Positions 46,912-58,262 are shown, numbered from the stretch's first letter. The stretch: 64,000 nt of DNA from Colwellia sp. (GCF_013214175.1 NZ_JABSPA010000003.1:124001-188000), one strand, 5' to 3'. A program made the numbers and translations. The notes: generated by a model from the sequence alone, not told the origin.

Positions 46912-47222
46912 TACCCAAGCTACTTCAAGGTGCTCGTTTCAGGGCGGAAGAGCGATTCATAATCAAGGCGCATATTTCATTAATGGTCATTCCCTTAATT
47001 ACATACGCAACGATGAATATTATTTGCTCATACGCCCCCTAGGGCTGGTTTAGAAACGTTTTATCCATCGTTATTGATTTCGAGAAAGACGCTACATGGA
47101 TGTAGCTTCTTAGAGAATGCAGGAGCACATTCTCCTGAATAACCATTGTCTTCAATCAATGCCTTGCCTAAATACGTTTCTAATTTCAGCTGAATCCTGC
47201 ACCTTGAGGTTGTTTGGGTATA
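46910..47222. repeat. Cloverleaf-like palindromic element, copy 3, with nested hairpins
   Basis: 313 bases between secF and rhlE, in inverse orientation to copy 1. It begins TATACCCAAGCTACTTCAAGG and ends CCTTGAGGTTGTTTGGGTATA. Inner stems GGGCGGAAGAGC/GCTCATACGCCC and AGAAACGTTTTA/TAAATACGTTTCT match those of copy 1. The extra length is a block at about 47091-47138 with two small hairpins (GCTACATGGATGTAGC and GAGAATG/CATTCTC). Confidence 0.85.
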
Positions 47223-47346
47223 TATCTAGCTGAGTGAGAGATAACTTAATAGACTTGGTATTAACCTTACTGTATGCTGCCGCCCCTTCATACTGCCAAC
47301 ATTTTCATCCCGCTGTCAGTATTTGCTATTTACTAAAGAGATTCTT

Positions 47347-48744
47347 ATGAGCGATACCCCGACAACCAAGTTTACTGATTTAGGTTTATCTGAGCCATTA
47401 CTAAAAGCAGTGCGTGATAAGGGTTATGAAACGCCATCTCCTATTCAAGCGCAAGCTATTCCAGCAGTTCTTTCTGGACGCGATATTATGGCTGCAGCGC
47501 AAACAGGTACGGGTAAAACAGCAGGATTTACTTTACCGCTATTACAGCGCCTTTCTACTAACAAAGGTAATAAGGTTGCATCAAACAACGTAAGAGCATT
47601 AATACTTACCCCTACGCGTGAACTAGCAGCGCAAATCCACGAAAGCATAGAGACCTATGGTAAGTATTTAAATTTACACTCAATGGTAGTTTTTGGTGGC
47701 GTGAAAATTAACCCACAAATAACGAGACTTCGCCAAGGCGTTGATGTACTTGTGGCAACACCAGGACGTTTACTCGATTTATACAATCAAAGAGCGGTAA
47801 AATTTAGTCAACTTGAAGTGTTCATTCTTGATGAAGCCGATCGTATGTTAGATATGGGCTTTATTCGCGATATTAAAAAGCTTATCGCAGTGCTACCAAA
47901 AGGCCGTCAAAACTTATTGTTCTCGGCAACTTTCTCTCCTGAAATCCGCGCTTTAGCTAAAGGTTTAGTCAATAACCCTTTAGAGATTTCGGTAGATGCT
48001 GAAAATAGCACGGCTGAAAAAGTCACTCAATGGTTGATGGCCGTTGATAAAAAACGTAAATCAGCGGTATTAACGCATTTAATACAAGAAAATAACTGGC
48101 AACAAGTGTTGGTTTTCACTAAAACCAAACATGGCGCAAACAAGCTAACTAAGCACCTTGAAGCTGAAGGCTTAACTGCAGCGGCTATCCATGGTAATAA
48201 AAGCCAAGGCGCGCGTACTAAGGCCCTTGCTGCCTTTAAAGATGGCTCGGTAAAAGTACTTGTGGCAACCGATATTGCTGCCCGTGGTATTGATATTGAT
48301 TTATTACCACAAGTGGTTAACTTTGATTTACCGAATGTTCCTGAGGATTATGTGCATCGTATTGGCCGTACAGCCCGTGCAGGTAATACTGGACAAGCAT
48401 TGTCATTAGTTTGTGCCGATGAGTTAGACTTATTGTGGGGCATTGAACATGTTATTCAGCAGCACATCGAACGAAAAGTTATTGATAAGTTTATACCTGC
48501 CAATGAATTAGGTGAATCCCGTGAGATCAAGCCTTTAAGACAAGGTAGACCGCCAAAATCTAAACCAAGTCAAAGTTCAGGACGTGGTAGAGGTCGAGTT
48601 GAGCATAAAGATGGGCAGCGCTCTGGTGGCAATGCTACTGGCAATAAGGGCAAGCCTGGTAATGATTCATCTAGACGTAAAAAACCGGAATATGACGGTA
48701 CTGGGCCTAAGCCTCGTAGACCTAGACGTACAAATAATAGCTAG
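47347..48744 (+). CDS. rhlE: DEAD-box ATP-dependent RNA helicase, RhlE type
   Basis: The start at 47347 gives [14 protein letters not shown] and 465 residues; an ATG 24 bases earlier is in frame but lacks family support. The helicase core has the Q motif, [21 protein letters not shown] and [10 protein letters not shown]. The C-terminal tail (about 395-465) is Arg/Lys/Gly-rich ([11 protein letters not shown]) and should bind RNA. Such helicases help ribosome assembly and RNA turnover in the cold. Confidence 0.93.
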   Translation: MSDTPTTKFTDLGLSEPLLKAVRDKGYETPSPIQAQAIPAVLSGRDIMAAAQTGTGKTAGFTLPLLQRLSTNKGNKVASNNVRALILTPTRELAAQIHESIETYGKYLNLHSMVVFGGVKINPQITRLRQGVDVLVATPGRLLDLYNQRAVKFSQLEVFILDEADRMLDMGFIRDIKKLIAVLPKGRQNLLFSATFSPEIRALAKGLVNNPLEISVDAENSTAEKVTQWLMAVDKKRKSAVLTHLIQENNWQQVLVFTKTKHGANKLTKHLEAEGLTAAAIHGNKSQGARTKALAAFKDGSVKVLVATDIAARGIDIDLLPQVVNFDLPNVPEDYVHRIGRTARAGNTGQALSLVCADELDLLWGIEHVIQQHIERKVIDKFIPANELGESREIKPLRQGRPPKSKPSQSSGRGRGRVEHKDGQRSGGNATGNKGKPGNDSSRRKKPEYDGTGPKPRRPRRTNNS

Positions 48745-48769
48745 TTCTCATTAGAACTTATTAATAAAT

Positions 48770-48817
48770 AAAAAGGCTTATGACGAATAGTAAAATATTC
48801 ATCATAAGCCTTTTTTG
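48770..48817. terminator. Bidirectional terminator between rhlE and cobA
   Basis: AAAAAGGCTTATGA pairs with CATAAGCCTTTTTT, and GAATA with TATTC inside. It serves both convergent genes. Confidence 0.88.
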
Positions 48818-48899
48818 TTATTAGCCTAGTAGCTACTAGCTCTGCGTCATTAGCTAGGTGTCATTTTCTAGGTATTATCGAGTACTGTTATTCCTGCAT

Positions 48900-49691
48900 T
48901 TAAGGCGTTAAATAGCCTAAGTTAGTCAGTCGCTCACTGGAAAATATTCCCACGACATCACCAATAACAATTAAACTGGGTGGCGTTATCTTATGTAAGG
49001 TCACTAGCTCGGTTAAATTAGCTAATGTGCCCTTTATCACTTGTTGGTCTTGATGGGTGCCTTTTCGAATCAATGCTGCGGGCGTATTTATATCGCGACC
49101 TGCTGCGGTAAGCTGAGTGATTATTACCGGTAAACTTTTTATACCCATGTAAAAAACAATGGTTTGTTCTTTATCGTTCAATGCCTGCCAAGGTAAATCT
49201 AATGCACCATTATCTTGCACGTTTCCGGTGATAAAGGTGCAACTGCGGGCAACTTTTCGATGCGTTAACGGGATACCCGCATAACTAGTACAAGCAGATG
49301 CCGCTGTCATACCAGGTACAATGTGGCAGGCGACGCCATGGCTTAATATAAACTGTGCTTCTTCAGAGCCGCGTCCAAAGACAAAAGGATCGCCGCCTTT
49401 TAAACGTACTACTCTTTTACCCAATAGGGCATTATCAACCAGAAGTTGATTGATACCTTCTTGCGGAACTCTATGATCTGCTTGCTTTTTACCTACATAT
49501 ATTTGCTGACAGTCTCTAGGCAGTAATGCCATGATTTCTTCACTAACAAGGCGGTCATAAATAACCACCTCTGCTTGTTTGATAAAACGATAAGCTTGAA
49601 TAGTGAGTAAATCAGGGTCACCAGGACCAGCGCCTACTAGGGCAACTTCCCCTGCAATGAAGGGTTGTTTTGCGGTATTAATGTTTTCCAT
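48900..49691 (-). CDS. cobA: Uroporphyrinogen-III C-methyltransferase
   Basis: The start at 49691 (AAGAGAG upstream) gives 263 residues; a frame start at 49706 is also open. SUMT motifs are VGAGPGDPDLLT, YDRLVSEEI, RLKGGDPFVFGRGSEE, and PGMTAASACTSYAGIPLTHR. It methylates uroporphyrinogen III twice to precorrin-2, toward siroheme (and possibly cobalamin). It is a stand-alone SUMT without the CysG N-terminal part. Confidence 0.92.
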   Translation of the reverse strand: MENINTAKQPFIAGEVALVGAGPGDPDLLTIQAYRFIKQAEVVIYDRLVSEEIMALLPRDCQQIYVGKKQADHRVPQEGINQLLVDNALLGKRVVRLKGGDPFVFGRGSEEAQFILSHGVACHIVPGMTAASACTSYAGIPLTHRKVARSCTFITGNVQDNGALDLPWQALNDKEQTIVFYMGIKSLPVIITQLTAAGRDINTPAALIRKGTHQDQQVIKGTLANLTELVTLHKITPPSLIVIGDVVGIFSSERLTNLGYLTP

Positions 49692-49743
49692 GAGCTCTCT
49701 TAACAAATGTACTAAAAACTATAGGGTTAGTCTAAAGCAAAAA

Positions 49744-49788
49744 AAGCGCCAAAGTGACCTTATTTGAGTAAGGTTACTGTGGCGCTTA
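49744..49788 (-). terminator. Terminator of suhB
   Basis: AAGCGCC/GGCGCTT form the outer stem and GTGACCTTA/GTAAGGTTAC the inner one. On the minus strand the hairpin is followed by a T-run. Confidence 0.8.
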
Positions 49789-49836
49789 ATATTATTCTGC
49801 TATTACTTAGGCTTATTAAGTAAACTCAGCTAGGAG

Positions 49837-50640
49837 TTACTTGCTAAGTGCATCACCTAAGTGAGGACGAATTTCTTTTAATACGTCTTTTAATATTCGA
49901 GTATTTGCGGCAACGATATTGCCTGATTGTGCATGGTTATGACCGCCAACAAAGTCAGTAACTAAGCCACCAGCTTCAATAATTAGCAGTTCACCAGCAG
50001 CAGTATTCCATGGTTTAGTACCAATTTCGAAGAAACCATCAACACGGCCTGCAGCTACATAAGCAAGATCAAGTGAGGTTGAACCAGCACGGCGCATATC
50101 AGCTGATTTTTGGAATAATGCTGAGAACATTGCCATATAAGCAACGCTATGTTGTTTGTATTTAACAGGGAAACCAGTAGCTAGAATAGTACCAGAAATT
50201 TCTTTGTTTTTATTTACACGGATTCTAAAGCCGTTTAGTTGTGCACCTTTACCACGACTGGCAGTGAATAACTCACCACGAATGGGATCAAATACTACCG
50301 CTTGATCTAATTTACCTTTTACTTTTAAAGCAATAGAAACGGCAAAGTGAGGAATGCCTTTTATGAAGTTAGCTGTGCCATCAAGTGGATCAACAATCCA
50401 TTGGTAATCGTCATCTTTACCTTTTAAAATGCCAGATTCTTCACCGATAATAGTGTGATCTGGGTAAGATTTACGAATAGTCTCAATTATGGCTTCTTCA
50501 GAGCTAATATCAACACTGGTGACGAAATCGTTAGTGCCTTTTGATTCAATTTCAACTTTATCAAGTTGCTCCATAGAGCGAACGATAACTTTACCTGCTG
50601 TACGCGCTGCGCGCACGGCAATATTTAGCATGGGATGCAT
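49837..50640 (-). CDS. suhB: Inositol-1-monophosphatase family protein SuhB
   Basis: 267 residues with the metal-binding motifs EESG (about 67), DPLDGTANF (84-92) and WNTAAGELLIIEAGG. SuhB hydrolyses inositol phosphate in vitro and in Escherichia coli assists Nus-factor antitermination on rRNA operons. It is divergent from trmJ, as in Escherichia coli. The 341 bases between them (50641-50981) carry no further gene that I can see. Confidence 0.94.
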   Translation of the reverse strand: MHPMLNIAVRAARTAGKVIVRSMEQLDKVEIESKGTNDFVTSVDISSEEAIIETIRKSYPDHTIIGEESGILKGKDDDYQWIVDPLDGTANFIKGIPHFAVSIALKVKGKLDQAVVFDPIRGELFTASRGKGAQLNGFRIRVNKNKEISGTILATGFPVKYKQHSVAYMAMFSALFQKSADMRRAGSTSLDLAYVAAGRVDGFFEIGTKPWNTAAGELLIIEAGGLVTDFVGGHNHAQSGNIVAANTRILKDVLKEIRPHLGDALSK

Positions 50641-50981
50641 AATAGTGTACCTATTTGTAAATAATTTTTAAAAGAACGAACTTTCAAGCAAACATTGTCT
50701 TGAAAATTTTAGCGCGCAAAGTATATCAAATTTTATATCATTAAGCGATAGCATTACAAAAATAGTCGTTTAATAAATAAGCATCTTGTTGGTTTAGTTT
50801 TTTGATAGAAATAAAAAGACTATTAAATATCAAATTGCCATAGATAAATATGCTTATTAAGCGTGCTTTTTATTAGCTACAGCAGTAATCTTCTATGTTA
50901 GAATACTGGCCATCTAGATGGGTTAGATAAGCGCATTAAATAAGTTTACTCATCCAATTAAACAAACAAGTAGAGCGAAAA

Positions 50982-51803
50982 ATGTCAGATTCTCAACAAG
51001 GTTCTCAGCAAAGTAAGACCCCAGGTTCACTATTAGATCGCGTTAAAATCGTTTTAGTAAACACTTCAGATTGTCGAAACATTGGTAGTGCAGCACGAGC
51101 CATGAAAACCATGGGCTTAAGCCAACTTATATTAGTTGACCCAATTGAAATGCCAAATGGTCAGGCGCAAGCAATGGCTGCTGGGGCAACTGACGTTTTA
51201 GCCAATGCTAAAGTGGTTAGTACACTCGCTGAAGCGATTGAAGATTGTGGTTTAGTTGTTGGAACTAGTGCGCGTTCGAGAACATTACCTTGGCCTATGT
51301 TAGAGCCAAGAGGCTGTGGTGAGAAGATGATAGCCGAGGCAGATGAATATCCTGTAGCGTTAGTTTTTGGTCGCGAAAGTAGTGGCTTAACTAATGAAGA
51401 GTTACAGCTTTGTCATTTTCATGTACAGATTCCAGCGAACCCAGATTATAGTTCACTGAACTTGGCCATGGCAGTACAAACGTTAAGTTATGAAGTGCGT
51501 ACCAGTTACTTACTGGCGCATGATCAAAGTTATCAAGAACGCAGTACCGGTAATGGTAAATCAGTGGCTAAAGCTAAGAATGAAGATGAAGAGCTTTATC
51601 CTGTAAGTGAAGAAACAGAGCGCTTTTATCAACACTTTGAAAAAGCACTTAAAGCCACTGGCTTTATTGTAGAAAACCATCCTGGTTTAGTGATGACTAA
51701 ACTAAGACGCTTATTTAATCGCGCTAGACCTGATGTTAAAGAAGTTAAGATGATGCGTGGGATTTTTGCCTCGATGGAAAGGTCTAGTAAAGAGAAGTCA
51801 TAA
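50982..51803 (+). CDS. trmJ: tRNA (cytidine/uridine-32-2'-O)-methyltransferase TrmJ
   Basis: 273 residues of the SPOUT class. The knot motifs are [36 protein letters not shown] and [14 protein letters not shown]. The C-terminal extension (about 185-273) fits TrmJ. It methylates position 32 of several tRNAs. cysE and the isc genes follow on the same strand. Confidence 0.94.
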   Translation: MSDSQQGSQQSKTPGSLLDRVKIVLVNTSDCRNIGSAARAMKTMGLSQLILVDPIEMPNGQAQAMAAGATDVLANAKVVSTLAEAIEDCGLVVGTSARSRTLPWPMLEPRGCGEKMIAEADEYPVALVFGRESSGLTNEELQLCHFHVQIPANPDYSSLNLAMAVQTLSYEVRTSYLLAHDQSYQERSTGNGKSVAKAKNEDEELYPVSEETERFYQHFEKALKATGFIVENHPGLVMTKLRRLFNRARPDVKEVKMMRGIFASMERSSKEKS

Positions 51804-51861
51804 CAGTTAATTGTGGCTAACATAGCTGTTAGTCACTTAAGAGAAAGAGAAGGAATAATTT

Positions 51862-52671
51862 ATGTTTAGCCGTATCAAAGAAGATATCAATAGTGTCTTT
51901 GATAGAGATCCCGCCGCTCGTACCAGTTTTGAAGTTATCCTCAATTATCCTGGTTTGCATGCAATTTGGATTCACCGATTAAGTCATAGGTTATGGTGCG
52001 CTAATTGGAAGCTCTTAGCGCGAGTTATATCTACTTTCTCTCGTTGGTTAACCGGCGTTGAAATTCATCCTGGTGCTAAGTTAGGTCGACGAGTTTTTAT
52101 TGACCATGGTATGGGCATTGTTATTGGTGAAACCGCCGAAATTGGCAATGATGTAACCTTATATCACGGTGTTACCTTAGGTGGTACTAGCTGGAAAGCT
52201 GGTAAACGCCATCCTACCTTAGAAGATAATGTTGTTATTGGCGCTGGTGCACAAGTACTTGGTCCTATCACTATAGGCAAGGGCGGTAAAGTTGGCTCTA
52301 ATTCAGTGGTGGTTAAAGATCTACCTGCTAACGCTACTGCGGTCGGTATCCCTGGAAGAATCGTTCCAGATAAACCGAGTAAAGGTGAAGGTCAACAACG
52401 AGAAGCAGCCGCTAAAAAATATGGTTTTGATGCCTATGCTGTTTCGCACGATAATCCTGATCCTGTGGCAAAAGCCATTGGTCGTTTGCTTGACCATGTG
52501 CATCTCATGGATGATCGTGTTAGCGCTCTTTGCAAAGAAGTTAATACCCTAGGTGGCGATATTTGTGATAAAAACTTGCCTGAATTAAGAGTCGGCGAGT
52601 TTGTTGAAGATGAAAAAGCGGCGGCACAGCGTCGCGAAAGTAAAGTGACCAGCTTTGATCCTGAAATTTAG
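51862..52671 (+). CDS. cysE: Serine O-acetyltransferase
   Basis: 269 residues. A short helical N-terminus is followed by a left-handed beta-helix of hexapeptide repeats with [19 protein letters not shown] and [14 protein letters not shown]. It acetylates serine to O-acetylserine for cysteine synthesis. Its place between trmJ and iscR ties cysteine supply to iron-sulfur cluster assembly. It is shorter at the N-terminus than Escherichia coli CysE, more like the NifP/SrpH type, but with a C-terminal extension past the repeats. Confidence 0.93.
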   Translation: MFSRIKEDINSVFDRDPAARTSFEVILNYPGLHAIWIHRLSHRLWCANWKLLARVISTFSRWLTGVEIHPGAKLGRRVFIDHGMGIVIGETAEIGNDVTLYHGVTLGGTSWKAGKRHPTLEDNVVIGAGAQVLGPITIGKGGKVGSNSVVVKDLPANATAVGIPGRIVPDKPSKGEGQQREAAAKKYGFDAYAVSHDNPDPVAKAIGRLLDHVHLMDDRVSALCKEVNTLGGDICDKNLPELRVGEFVEDEKAAAQRRESKVTSFDPEI

Positions 52672-52700
52672 TTTTATTAAATTAGTTTCATTAAAAATTA

Positions 52701-52725
52701 ATAGTTGACTAAATTAGTCAACTAT
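52701..52725. promoter_or_regulatory. IscR type 1-like site, distal
   Basis: A near-perfect 25-base dyad: ATAGTTGACTAA followed by its mirror TTAGTCAACTAT around one central base. It fits the type 1 IscR consensus (ATA..TGACT....AGTC...TAT) recognised by [2Fe-2S]-IscR. Confidence 0.75.
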
Positions 52726-52755
52726 TACTTTTCGCTCAGTACTTCTTGGTGTACA

Positions 52756-52780
52756 ATACTTGAGTAAATTACTCGGGTAT
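52756..52780. promoter_or_regulatory. IscR type 1-like site, proximal
   Basis: A 25-base dyad beginning ATACTTGAGTAA and ending ACTCGGGTAT, 55 bases from the distal site and 152 bases before the iscR start. Autoregulation of the isc operon is expected. Confidence 0.78.
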
Positions 52781-52931
52781 TCATTTGACTAATCTGTAGG
52801 GTTATGTAGAATTGCGCAGAATTTGCAAAGCAAGGCATGTTTTTCTATGTCTTCCTGTTAAATAGTTTTGACTTAGTTGTCCTACTAAATTGATATATTG
52901 AGTACACCAACATAGTGTTTGAGAGTAGATT

Positions 52932-53438
52932 ATGAAACTTACTTCTAAAGGTCGTTACGCAGTTACTGCCATGTTAGATGTTACTATTCATGCCATATCT
53001 GGACCTGTATCTTTGGCTGATATTTCAGAACGCCAAGGTATATCTTTGTCTTATTTAGAACAACTCTTTTCTCGTTTACGCAAGCAAGGGTTAGTTACCA
53101 GTGTTCGTGGTCCTGGAGGCGGTTATCGCTTGGGACGATGTTCAGCTCAAATAGCGGTTGCTGATGTGATTTCTGCAGTAAATGAAAGTGTTGATGCAAC
53201 TAAATGTTCAGGAAAAGGCAATTGCCAGGATGGCGAACAATGTTTAACCCATTCTCTTTGGGAAGGGTTAAGTCAACGCATTGAAGAGTTTTTGCAAAAC
53301 ATCAGCTTATCAGAATTAGTGGCTAAGCGAGATGTGAAAGAGGTTTCTAAACGCCAAGATGCACTGCATATAAATGCTAATAAAAGCATAGCGTTAGATA
53401 CACTAATAACCACTAAAAATATAATGAACGATTGGTAA
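52932..53438 (+). CDS. iscR: Fe-S cluster regulator IscR
   Basis: 168 residues, Rrf2 family. A winged helix opens [16 protein letters not shown], and the cluster ligands Cys92, Cys98 and Cys104 lie in [14 protein letters not shown]. Holo-IscR represses the isc operon. The C-terminal 30 residues ([16 protein letters not shown]...) are an extension not needed for the fold. iscS follows 48 bases later. Confidence 0.96.
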   Translation: MKLTSKGRYAVTAMLDVTIHAISGPVSLADISERQGISLSYLEQLFSRLRKQGLVTSVRGPGGGYRLGRCSAQIAVADVISAVNESVDATKCSGKGNCQDGEQCLTHSLWEGLSQRIEEFLQNISLSELVAKRDVKEVSKRQDALHINANKSIALDTLITTKNIMNDW

Positions 53439-53486
53439 TAACCAATCGTGTCGTATTAAAGATTTACCATCGGAGAGAGTTAGCGA

Positions 53487-54701
53487 ATGAAGCTTCCTAT
53501 ATATTTTGATTACTCAGCTACTACACCAGTAGATAAACGTGTCGCAGAAAAAATGATGCAATATATGACCACAGATGGTCATTTTGGTAACCCTGCGTCA
53601 CGTTCACATAAATTTGGTTGGCAAGCCGAAGAAGCGGTTGATATCGCTCGTAATCAAGTTGCTGAATTAATTAATGCCGACCCACGTGAAATTGTTTTCA
53701 CTTCAGGTGCAACAGAATCAAATAACTTAGCCATTAAAGGTGCTGCTAATTTTTATCACAAACGTGGTAAACACATTATTACTAGCAAAACTGAACATAA
53801 AGCGGTGTTAGATACTTGTCGTGAATTAGAGCGTCAAGGCTTTGAAGTGACTTACCTTGACCCAGAAGAAAATGGTTTAATTGATTTAAATAAATTAAGT
53901 GACGCCATGCGTGATGACACAGTATTAGTGAGCATAATGCATGTAAACAATGAAATTGGTGTTATTCAAGACATCAATGAAATTGGTGAAATATGTCGTG
54001 CACGTAAAATCGTTTTTCATGTTGATGCCGCGCAAAGTGCCGGTAAAATTAACATTGATATGCAAACATTGAAAGTTGATTTACTGTCGATTTCAGCACA
54101 TAAAATGTACGGACCTAAAGGCATAGGCGCATTATATGTGTCCCGTAAACCTCGTATTCGTCTTGAAGCACAAACTCACGGTGGCGGACATGAACGTGGT
54201 ATGCGCTCAGGTACTTTAGCAACGCATCAAATTGTTGGTATGGGCGAAGCGTGTCGTTTAGCTAAAGCAGAAATGGCGCAAGATCTTGCTCATGTTACTG
54301 CAATGCGTGACCGTTTATGGGCTGGTGTGAACAGCATGGAACAAGTGTTTGTTAACGGCGATTTTGAGAAGCGTTACCCTGGTAACTTAAATGTCAGCTT
54401 CAACTTTGTTGAAGGTGAGTCACTTATCATGGCATTGAAAGATTTAGCGGTATCTTCTGGTAGTGCTTGTACATCAGCGAGCTTAGAGCCTTCTTATGTA
54501 CTTCGTGCTTTAGGACTAAATGATGAAATGGCACATAGCTCAATTCGCTTTAGTTTTGGCCGCTTTACTACTGCAGAAGAAATTGATTACGCAATTAAGT
54601 TAATTAAAAACTCAATCGGTCACTTACGTGATATGTCACCGCTTTGGGAAATGTTTAAAGACGGTATCGATTTAGATTCAATTGAATGGGCTGCTCACTA
54701 A
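53487..54701 (+). CDS. iscS: Cysteine desulfurase IscS
   Basis: 404 residues, class V PLP enzyme. The PLP lysine is in [10 protein letters not shown] and the persulfide cysteine is in [14 protein letters not shown]. The C-terminus is the family-typical tail ending SIEWAAH. It provides sulfur for IscU and for ThiI (7.4 kb). A 129-base gap precedes iscU. Confidence 0.98.
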   Translation: MKLPIYFDYSATTPVDKRVAEKMMQYMTTDGHFGNPASRSHKFGWQAEEAVDIARNQVAELINADPREIVFTSGATESNNLAIKGAANFYHKRGKHIITSKTEHKAVLDTCRELERQGFEVTYLDPEENGLIDLNKLSDAMRDDTVLVSIMHVNNEIGVIQDINEIGEICRARKIVFHVDAAQSAGKINIDMQTLKVDLLSISAHKMYGPKGIGALYVSRKPRIRLEAQTHGGGHERGMRSGTLATHQIVGMGEACRLAKAEMAQDLAHVTAMRDRLWAGVNSMEQVFVNGDFEKRYPGNLNVSFNFVEGESLIMALKDLAVSSGSACTSASLEPSYVLRALGLNDEMAHSSIRFSFGRFTTAEEIDYAIKLIKNSIGHLRDMSPLWEMFKDGIDLDSIEWAAH

Positions 54702-54830
54702 ACTATATTTAACACAATTATGTTTAGTAAAATAGTTCAGCACTTTAGATAAATTTGGTGTCAAATAAAGTGTATTAGGTGATTTCTGGAAATTACCTAA
54801 TGACAATTTGGCACAAGTTAGGAGAGTAAC

Positions 54831-55214
54831 ATGGCTTACAGCGAAAAAGTATTAGACCATTATGAGAACCCACGTAACGTTGGTTCAATGGACAAAAACG
54901 ATCCATCAGTAGCTACTGGTATGGTTGGCGCACCTGCGTGTGGCGACGTGATGAAGTTACAACTTAAAATTTCTGCTGATGGCATCATTGAAGATGCAAA
55001 ATTCAAAACCTACGGTTGTGGCTCAGCAATTGCGTCAAGCTCATTGGTTACTGAATGGGTAAAAGGCAAGTCAATTGAAGAAGCGGGTAAAATTAAAAAT
55101 ACCGATATTGCTGAAGAGTTAGCTTTACCACCGGTAAAAATTCATTGCTCTATCTTGGCTGAAGATGCCATTAAAGCAGCGATTGAAGATTATAAAAGTA
55201 AACAAGGTAAATAA
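54831..55214 (+). CDS. iscU: Fe-S cluster scaffold IscU
   Basis: 127 residues with the three cluster cysteines in [21 protein letters not shown] and [11 protein letters not shown], the assembly-site aspartate next to the first, and the LPPVK segment before the third cysteine, which is the HscA recognition motif. Confidence 0.98.
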   Translation: MAYSEKVLDHYENPRNVGSMDKNDPSVATGMVGAPACGDVMKLQLKISADGIIEDAKFKTYGCGSAIASSSLVTEWVKGKSIEEAGKIKNTDIAEELALPPVKIHCSILAEDAIKAAIEDYKSKQGK

Positions 55215-55225
55215 CGGAGAAAACG

Positions 55226-55549
55226 ATGTCTGTTACCATGACACCAGCAGCGGCTGAACGTGTTCAATCGTTCATGCAAAATCGTGGCAAAGGGCTTGGG
55301 CTTCGCCTAGGTATTAAAACTACCGGCTGTTCAGGTTTAGCTTATGTGCTCGAGTTTGTTGATGATTTAAATGAAGATGATCAGCTGTTCTCTATTGATG
55401 ATGTCAACATTATCATTGACGCGAAAAGCTTGGTTTACCTTGATGGCATTGAGCTAGACTTTGTTAAAGAAGGCTTAAATGAAGGCTTTAAATTCACTAA
55501 CCCTAACGCCAAAGGTGAGTGTGGGTGTGGTGAGTCGTTTAATGTTTAA
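55226..55549 (+). CDS. iscA: A-type Fe-S carrier IscA
   Basis: 107 residues with the three A-type cysteines in TTGCSGLAY and ECGCGESF. It starts 11 bases after iscU. It receives clusters or iron and passes them to target proteins. A hairpin repeat separates it from hscB. Confidence 0.97.
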   Translation: MSVTMTPAAAERVQSFMQNRGKGLGLRLGIKTTGCSGLAYVLEFVDDLNEDDQLFSIDDVNIIIDAKSLVYLDGIELDFVKEGLNEGFKFTNPNAKGECGCGESFNV

Positions 55550-55558
55550 TCTCTTTGC

Positions 55559-55638
55559 AACTTGATTCAATTACGGCGTTGAAAGTGCTCATTGACTAAC
55601 GTCAACTCCGCGCTTTCGCCTTGTACTTGAACCAAGTT
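55559..55638 (+). repeat. Short hairpin repeat, copy 6 of 6
   Basis: The core GTGCTCATTGAC-taac-GTCAACTCCGCGC lies at 55585-55613, with outer arms AACTTGATTCAA and TTGAACCAAGTT (one mismatch). It lies inside the isc operon between iscA and hscB. Confidence 0.82.
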
Positions 55639-55712
55639 CCTTCGAGTTTAAAACATTATTATAATTGAGCTTATTATAGAAAGCTTTAGACCATTTTCTC
55701 TAGGTATAAGCA

Positions 55713-56243
55713 GTGAATTACTTCCAATTATTCGGTATTGAAGCCTCTTTCGATATCGATTTACAAAACATTTCATCAAGTTATCAAGCATTGCAAAAAG
55801 CTGTGCATCCAGATAAGTTTGCCCATGCTTCAGAGCAAGAACAGCGTATTGCCGTACAAAAATCAGCGCACATTAATGACGCTTACCAAACGCTAAAACA
55901 ACCATTACTACGTGCTGAATATATTTTAGTTCAACGTGGTGTTGATATGCCTAATGAGCAGAACACCTTTGGTGATACTAGCTTTTTAATGCGTCAGATG
56001 GAATTGCGCGAAATGCTTGAAGACGTTAGGTCTGCCGGTGATGTTGATGCCGCTTTACTTGAAGTTCAACGAATACTATCGAGTGAATACTTACAGCTCA
56101 CTCAGCTGATGAGAGCGCAGATAAGTGAAAATAACTCAGCATCTAATGGTGCAGCATGCGATAATTTACGCAAATTAAAGTTTTATCAAAAGCTAAATGT
56201 TGAAGTGGATCGTCTTGAAGATGCTTTGTTTGATGACGAGTAA
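55713..56243 (+). CDS. hscB: Co-chaperone HscB
   Basis: 176 residues starting at GTG. A J domain with the HPDKF motif (AVHPDKFAHA, near 30-38) is followed by a three-helix IscU-binding domain. It delivers IscU to HscA and stimulates its ATPase. hscA follows 87 bases downstream. Confidence 0.96.
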   Translation: MNYFQLFGIEASFDIDLQNISSSYQALQKAVHPDKFAHASEQEQRIAVQKSAHINDAYQTLKQPLLRAEYILVQRGVDMPNEQNTFGDTSFLMRQMELREMLEDVRSAGDVDAALLEVQRILSSEYLQLTQLMRAQISENNSASNGAACDNLRKLKFYQKLNVEVDRLEDALFDDE

Positions 56244-56330
56244 TGCTAACAGACATCAATAATTAACAGCCAAGCACATTAGTATTTAACATTTACCATT
56301 AACCTAAACTCAGATCATTGAATTAACATC

Positions 56331-58193
56331 ATGGCTTTATTACAAATTGCAGAACCCGGTCAAAGTACCGTTCCCCACGAACATAGATTAGCTGCCGGCA
56401 TAGATCTTGGTACCACCAACTCCTTGATAGCAAGTGTGCAAAGCGGTAATGCACGTACTTTGAGCGATGATCAAGACCGTGATCTATTACCCTCTATTGT
56501 CAGCTATCAAGCAGACAATATCTTAGTGGGTCATAAAGCTCAAGCATTTAGCATCGAAGATGCACCGAATACCATTACTTCTGCTAAGCGTTTAATAGGA
56601 CGCTCACTGCCAGATATTCAAAGTAAATATCCATCTTTACCCTATGAATTTTGTGGTGATGAGAATCATCCTGAAATTATGACTAGGCAAGGCGCTATTA
56701 ACCCAGTGCAAGTGTCAGCAGAAATATTAAAAAGCTTAAAGCTACGTGCAGAAGCTGCTTTAGGCGGCGAGCTAACAGGCGTTGTTATAACAGTGCCTGC
56801 TCACTTTGACGATGCGCAAAGGCAAAGTACCAAAGATGCGGCAAAATTAGCGGGTGTTAGTGTATTACGGTTATTAAATGAACCAACGGCAGCAGCAGTG
56901 GCTTACGGGCTAGATTCAGGACAAGAAGGTATTATCGCTGTCTATGACCTAGGCGGTGGTACTTTTGATATTTCTATATTACGTTTAAATAAAGGTGTTT
57001 TTGAAGTATTAGCGACGGGTGGCGATTCGGCACTTGGTGGTGATGACTTTGATGTTGTGCTTGTTGACTACCTCGTTGAGCAAGCCGGTCTACAAAGACC
57101 TTTATCACCTTCGCTTGAGCGTCAGTTGATGCAACAAGCTTGTTTTGCTAAAGAGCAGTTAACCGATACCGAACAAGTTACTATTAATCTATCGCTTGAT
57201 AACGGGAAAAGTTGGTCGATAAATTTCAGTAAAGCACAGTTAAATGAACTTATTGGCTCATTAGTTAATAAAACATTACGTGCTTGTCGTCGTACACTTA
57301 AAGATGCCAGCATTACCATTGATGAAGTGGTAGAAATTGTTATGGTAGGTGGTTCAACACGTGTACCTTTAGTACGTAGCGAAGTTGAAAAGTACTTTAA
57401 TCAGACTCCTTTAACCTCAATTGACCCCGATAAAGTGGTTGCTATTGGCGCTGCTATTCAAGCAGATATTTTAGCGGGTAATAAACCTGATAGTGATATG
57501 TTATTACTTGACGTTATTCCATTGTCTCTTGGTCTTGAAACTATGGGCGGCTTAGTTGAAAAAGTCATCCCAAGAAATACCACTATACCTGTAGCAAAAG
57601 CACAAGAATTTACCACCTTTAAAGATGGCCAAACAGCCATGGCGGTACACGTATTACAAGGTGAACGTGAGTTAGTTGATGATTGTCGTTCATTAGCCCG
57701 TTTTGAGTTACGTGGTATTCCGCCTATGACTGCTGGTGCTGCTCATATAAGAGTAACATTTAACGTTGATGCCGACGGTTTACTCTCGGTAACGGCGATG
57801 GAGAAGTCTACCGGTGTTGAATCAAGTATTGAAGTTAAACCTTCATTTGGTCTTGATGACAATCAAATTAGTCAGATGATTAAAGATTCAATGAGCAACG
57901 CTGCTGAAGATATGCAAGCGCGTATGCTAAGAGAGCAACAAGTTGACGCCTTACGTGTTATTGAATCAGTACAAGCGGCTTTAGTTGCGGATAGTAAATT
58001 GCTTAACAGTGATGAGATTGCTGTTATTGAAAGTGCGATTAAGCTCCTCGCTCAAGTAAGCCAAGGTAGTGATATTAAGGCGATAGAAAGTGCCCTTGAT
58101 AAGTTAAACGATAGTACGGCAATATTTGCTGAACGTCGTATGGATAGTTCAATTAGCCAAGCCCTTGCTGGCCAATCGGTTGATAAGCTTTAG
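56331..58193 (+). CDS. hscA: Fe-S biogenesis chaperone HscA
   Basis: 620 residues, Hsp70 class. Nucleotide-binding signatures are [23 protein letters not shown] and [12 protein letters not shown]; the peptide-binding domain begins near [13 protein letters not shown]. It helps release the cluster from IscU. It is specific to the isc system by context, between hscB and fdx. Confidence 0.97.
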   Translation: MALLQIAEPGQSTVPHEHRLAAGIDLGTTNSLIASVQSGNARTLSDDQDRDLLPSIVSYQADNILVGHKAQAFSIEDAPNTITSAKRLIGRSLPDIQSKYPSLPYEFCGDENHPEIMTRQGAINPVQVSAEILKSLKLRAEAALGGELTGVVITVPAHFDDAQRQSTKDAAKLAGVSVLRLLNEPTAAAVAYGLDSGQEGIIAVYDLGGGTFDISILRLNKGVFEVLATGGDSALGGDDFDVVLVDYLVEQAGLQRPLSPSLERQLMQQACFAKEQLTDTEQVTINLSLDNGKSWSINFSKAQLNELIGSLVNKTLRACRRTLKDASITIDEVVEIVMVGGSTRVPLVRSEVEKYFNQTPLTSIDPDKVVAIGAAIQADILAGNKPDSDMLLLDVIPLSLGLETMGGLVEKVIPRNTTIPVAKAQEFTTFKDGQTAMAVHVLQGERELVDDCRSLARFELRGIPPMTAGAAHIRVTFNVDADGLLSVTAMEKSTGVESSIEVKPSFGLDDNQISQMIKDSMSNAAEDMQARMLREQQVDALRVIESVQAALVADSKLLNSDEIAVIESAIKLLAQVSQGSDIKAIESALDKLNDSTAIFAERRMDSSISQALAGQSVDKL

Positions 58194-58262
58194 CTTATCT
58201 TCAGATAATATTTAATTTATATTTAAGTTAGGCGAAAGCCTTGCAAGCAGAGAATAGATAAA

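Noticed and set aside
46771..46962. Open frame of 63 codons after secF
   Set aside because: It runs through the secF terminator and into the palindromic elements, with no ribosome-binding site or protein-like character.
52701..52725. Dyad after cysE considered as a plain terminator
   Set aside because: Only a weak T-rich tail follows, and the sequence matches the IscR type 1 pattern closely. A secondary terminator role is left open in the findings.
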